64,000 bases of DNA from Dinoroseobacter sp. (GTDB lineage Bacteria; Pseudomonadota; Alphaproteobacteria; Rhodobacterales; Rhodobacteraceae), in contig JAEPNN010000001.1 in NCBI GenBank assembly GCA_017643385.1, positions 124,001 to 188,000 on the forward strand, given 5' to 3'. Under the pieces are notes generated by a model. It made no database searches, was not told where the DNA came from, and saw nothing but the letters and a program-made list of their open reading frames with translations. Shown here in pieces: positions 63,175 through 64,000 of this stretch. The position numbers were made by a program, and so were the translations under genes. How positions within the stretch are numbered: position 1 is the stretch's first letter; every line of letters starts with the position of its first letter.

Positions 63175-64000
63175 GTCGAAACGAGGTCCTGCATGATCGC
63201 CTCGGCCGCGTGCCGTCCGGAGAGCGCAGCCATCGGAACCCCCGCGCCCGGATGCGTGCCCCCGCCCGCCAGATACAACCCCGATAGAGCCGTGCGCGCC
63301 CGGGGTCGTTTCAGAGCTGCCGTTATTCCATGTGGGCTCTGCCCGTAGAGTGAGCCCATCGATCCCGGAAACAGATGTTCGAACCCGGTCGGGGTGGTCA
63401 GCGCGTTGTCCGGAGGACTTGGCGAGAAAGTCAGGCCGAAGCGGCGGAGCGTTTGGAATGTCAGTTGGCGGCATGTCTGGACCTCCTCGGGGTCAGGGGT
63501 CTTGCTGGTTATGGCGGGGGCATTGAGAATGATCTCAAAGCGTTCCTGGCCCTTAGGTCGTCCGCGTCCGCTGCCTCGATCTTGTGCGCAAACATAAATT
63601 GTAGGTGCAGTTGGTGTGCGTCCTGCTCGCAGATCCCGAAACTCTGAGGCTGGGTCCGATGCGAAAAATACGTTGTGATGGCCTAGTTCGGGTCCGATTG
63701 CAGCGCTTGCGAAGCTCCAGACGCGGGCGGAATAACTGCGCGGAGCAGATTTTGTGGTTGGCGCGATGTGAGAAACATCTTTGCCCAGTAATCCTGTTGC
63801 CAAGGCGCGGGGGTCGCCTGCGAACACGACGAAGTCGGCAGGCAAACGATGTCCGTTCTTTAAACAGACACCCGTGATCTTCGTCGCGTCGGCTTCTAGA
63901 TGGTGTACGGGTGCTCCTGTCAGAAGCTGACCTCCGATTGCTTGAAAACGATCAGCCAACACTTGAGCGAGATGATGCATCCCGCCATCCACCCGCCAGA
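63171..64000 (-). CDS. crtD: Methoxyneurosporene (hydroxyneurosporene) desaturase, C-terminal part
   Basis: This carotenoid 3,4-desaturase is cut by the window end, so only the last 276 codons are present and the FAD-binding N-terminus is missing. Visible features are RVDGGMHHLAQVLADRFQAI, PADFVVFAGDPRALATGLLG, TTKSAPRSYSARVWSFAS and the C-terminal GLYLAGGGTHPGAGVPMAAL. It resembles CrtI but is distinct from it. Its stop codon overlaps the start of crtC by 4 bases if crtC begins at CTG. Confidence 0.92.
   Translation of the reverse strand, partial: WRVDGGMHHLAQVLADRFQAIGGQLLTGAPVHHLEADATKITGVCLKNGHRLPADFVVFAGDPRALATGLLGKDVSHIAPTTKSAPRSYSARVWSFASAAIGPELGHHNVFFASDPASEFRDLRAGRTPTAPTIYVCAQDRGSGRGRPKGQERFEIILNAPAITSKTPDPEEVQTCRQLTFQTLRRFGLTFSPSPPDNALTTPTGFEHLFPGSMGSLYGQSPHGITAALKRPRARTALSGLYLAGGGTHPGAGVPMAALSGRHAAEAIMQDLVST

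Overview
The window looks like a piece of chromosome from an aerobic anoxygenic phototroph of the Roseobacter group (Alphaproteobacteria, Rhodobacterales). The reasons are a spheroidenone-type photosynthesis gene cluster (crtA, crtI, crtB, tspO, crtC, crtD with bch and puh genes), an O2-dependent AcsF/BciE ring cyclase with no bchE in view, a PpaA/PpsR regulator pair, and Rhodobacterales-style housekeeping neighbourhoods. The species cannot be named from the sequence alone.

Layout. (1) 1-8.3 kb: acs and adk, then the transcription/translation operon rimP-nusA-ylxR-infB, which ends in a strong hairpin terminator. (2) 8.3-18.6 kb: a 40-codon small ORF, mutT-argJ-ppiC, secA, dnaJ and dnaK with a heat-shock type promoter, an AlkB-like oxygenase and an SH3-domain exported protein. 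(3) 18.6-27.5 kb: a surface-glycan region with an ABC-2 export permease, cysQ, kdsB, galU, two tandem family 2 glycosyltransferases, a GT14-like enzyme with a large extra C-terminal domain, and a double-domain sulfotransferase. The sulfotransferase plus cysQ suggests a sulfated surface polysaccharide. (4) 27.5-33 kb: ptsN, hpf, then lptB-lptA-lptC-kdsD-rnd. Between hpf and lptB, where Rhodobacterales normally carry rpoN (sigma-54), about 920 bp hold only a wrecked rpoN: the RpoN box and helix-turn-helix can still be read, but with two frameshifts, three stop codons and no recognisable 5' half.

(5) 33.2-64 kb: the photosynthesis gene cluster. One long leftward run, with mostly overlapping genes, goes bchF-bchN-bchB-bchH-bchL-bchM-lhaA-puhA-puhB-puhC-bciE-acsF-puhE-hemA. 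It supplies 5-aminolevulinate, the middle of the bacteriochlorophyll pathway and reaction-centre H-subunit/assembly proteins. Rightward from the same control region run ppaA-ppsR-bchG-bch2-bchP-idi (repressor system, chlorophyll synthase, geranylgeranyl reductase, isoprenoid supply). A second divergent point separates leftward crtA-bchI-bchD-bchO from rightward crtI-crtB-tspO. crtC-crtD run leftward at the end, and crtD is cut by the window edge. puf, crtE/F and bchCXYZ are not in the window and probably lie beyond it.

Regulation is readable. Six TGT-N12-ACA palindromes matching the PpsR/CrtJ operator occur only at the expected places: three between bchF and ppaA, one touching the bchG start codon, and two between crtA and crtI. 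Points worth a second look are the rpoN pseudogene, a putative ATT start codon on crtA, the lack of a normal start codon for crtC, the putative sulfated-glycan locus, the conserved-looking 40-codon ORF after infB, and a terminator hairpin placed directly before rimP.
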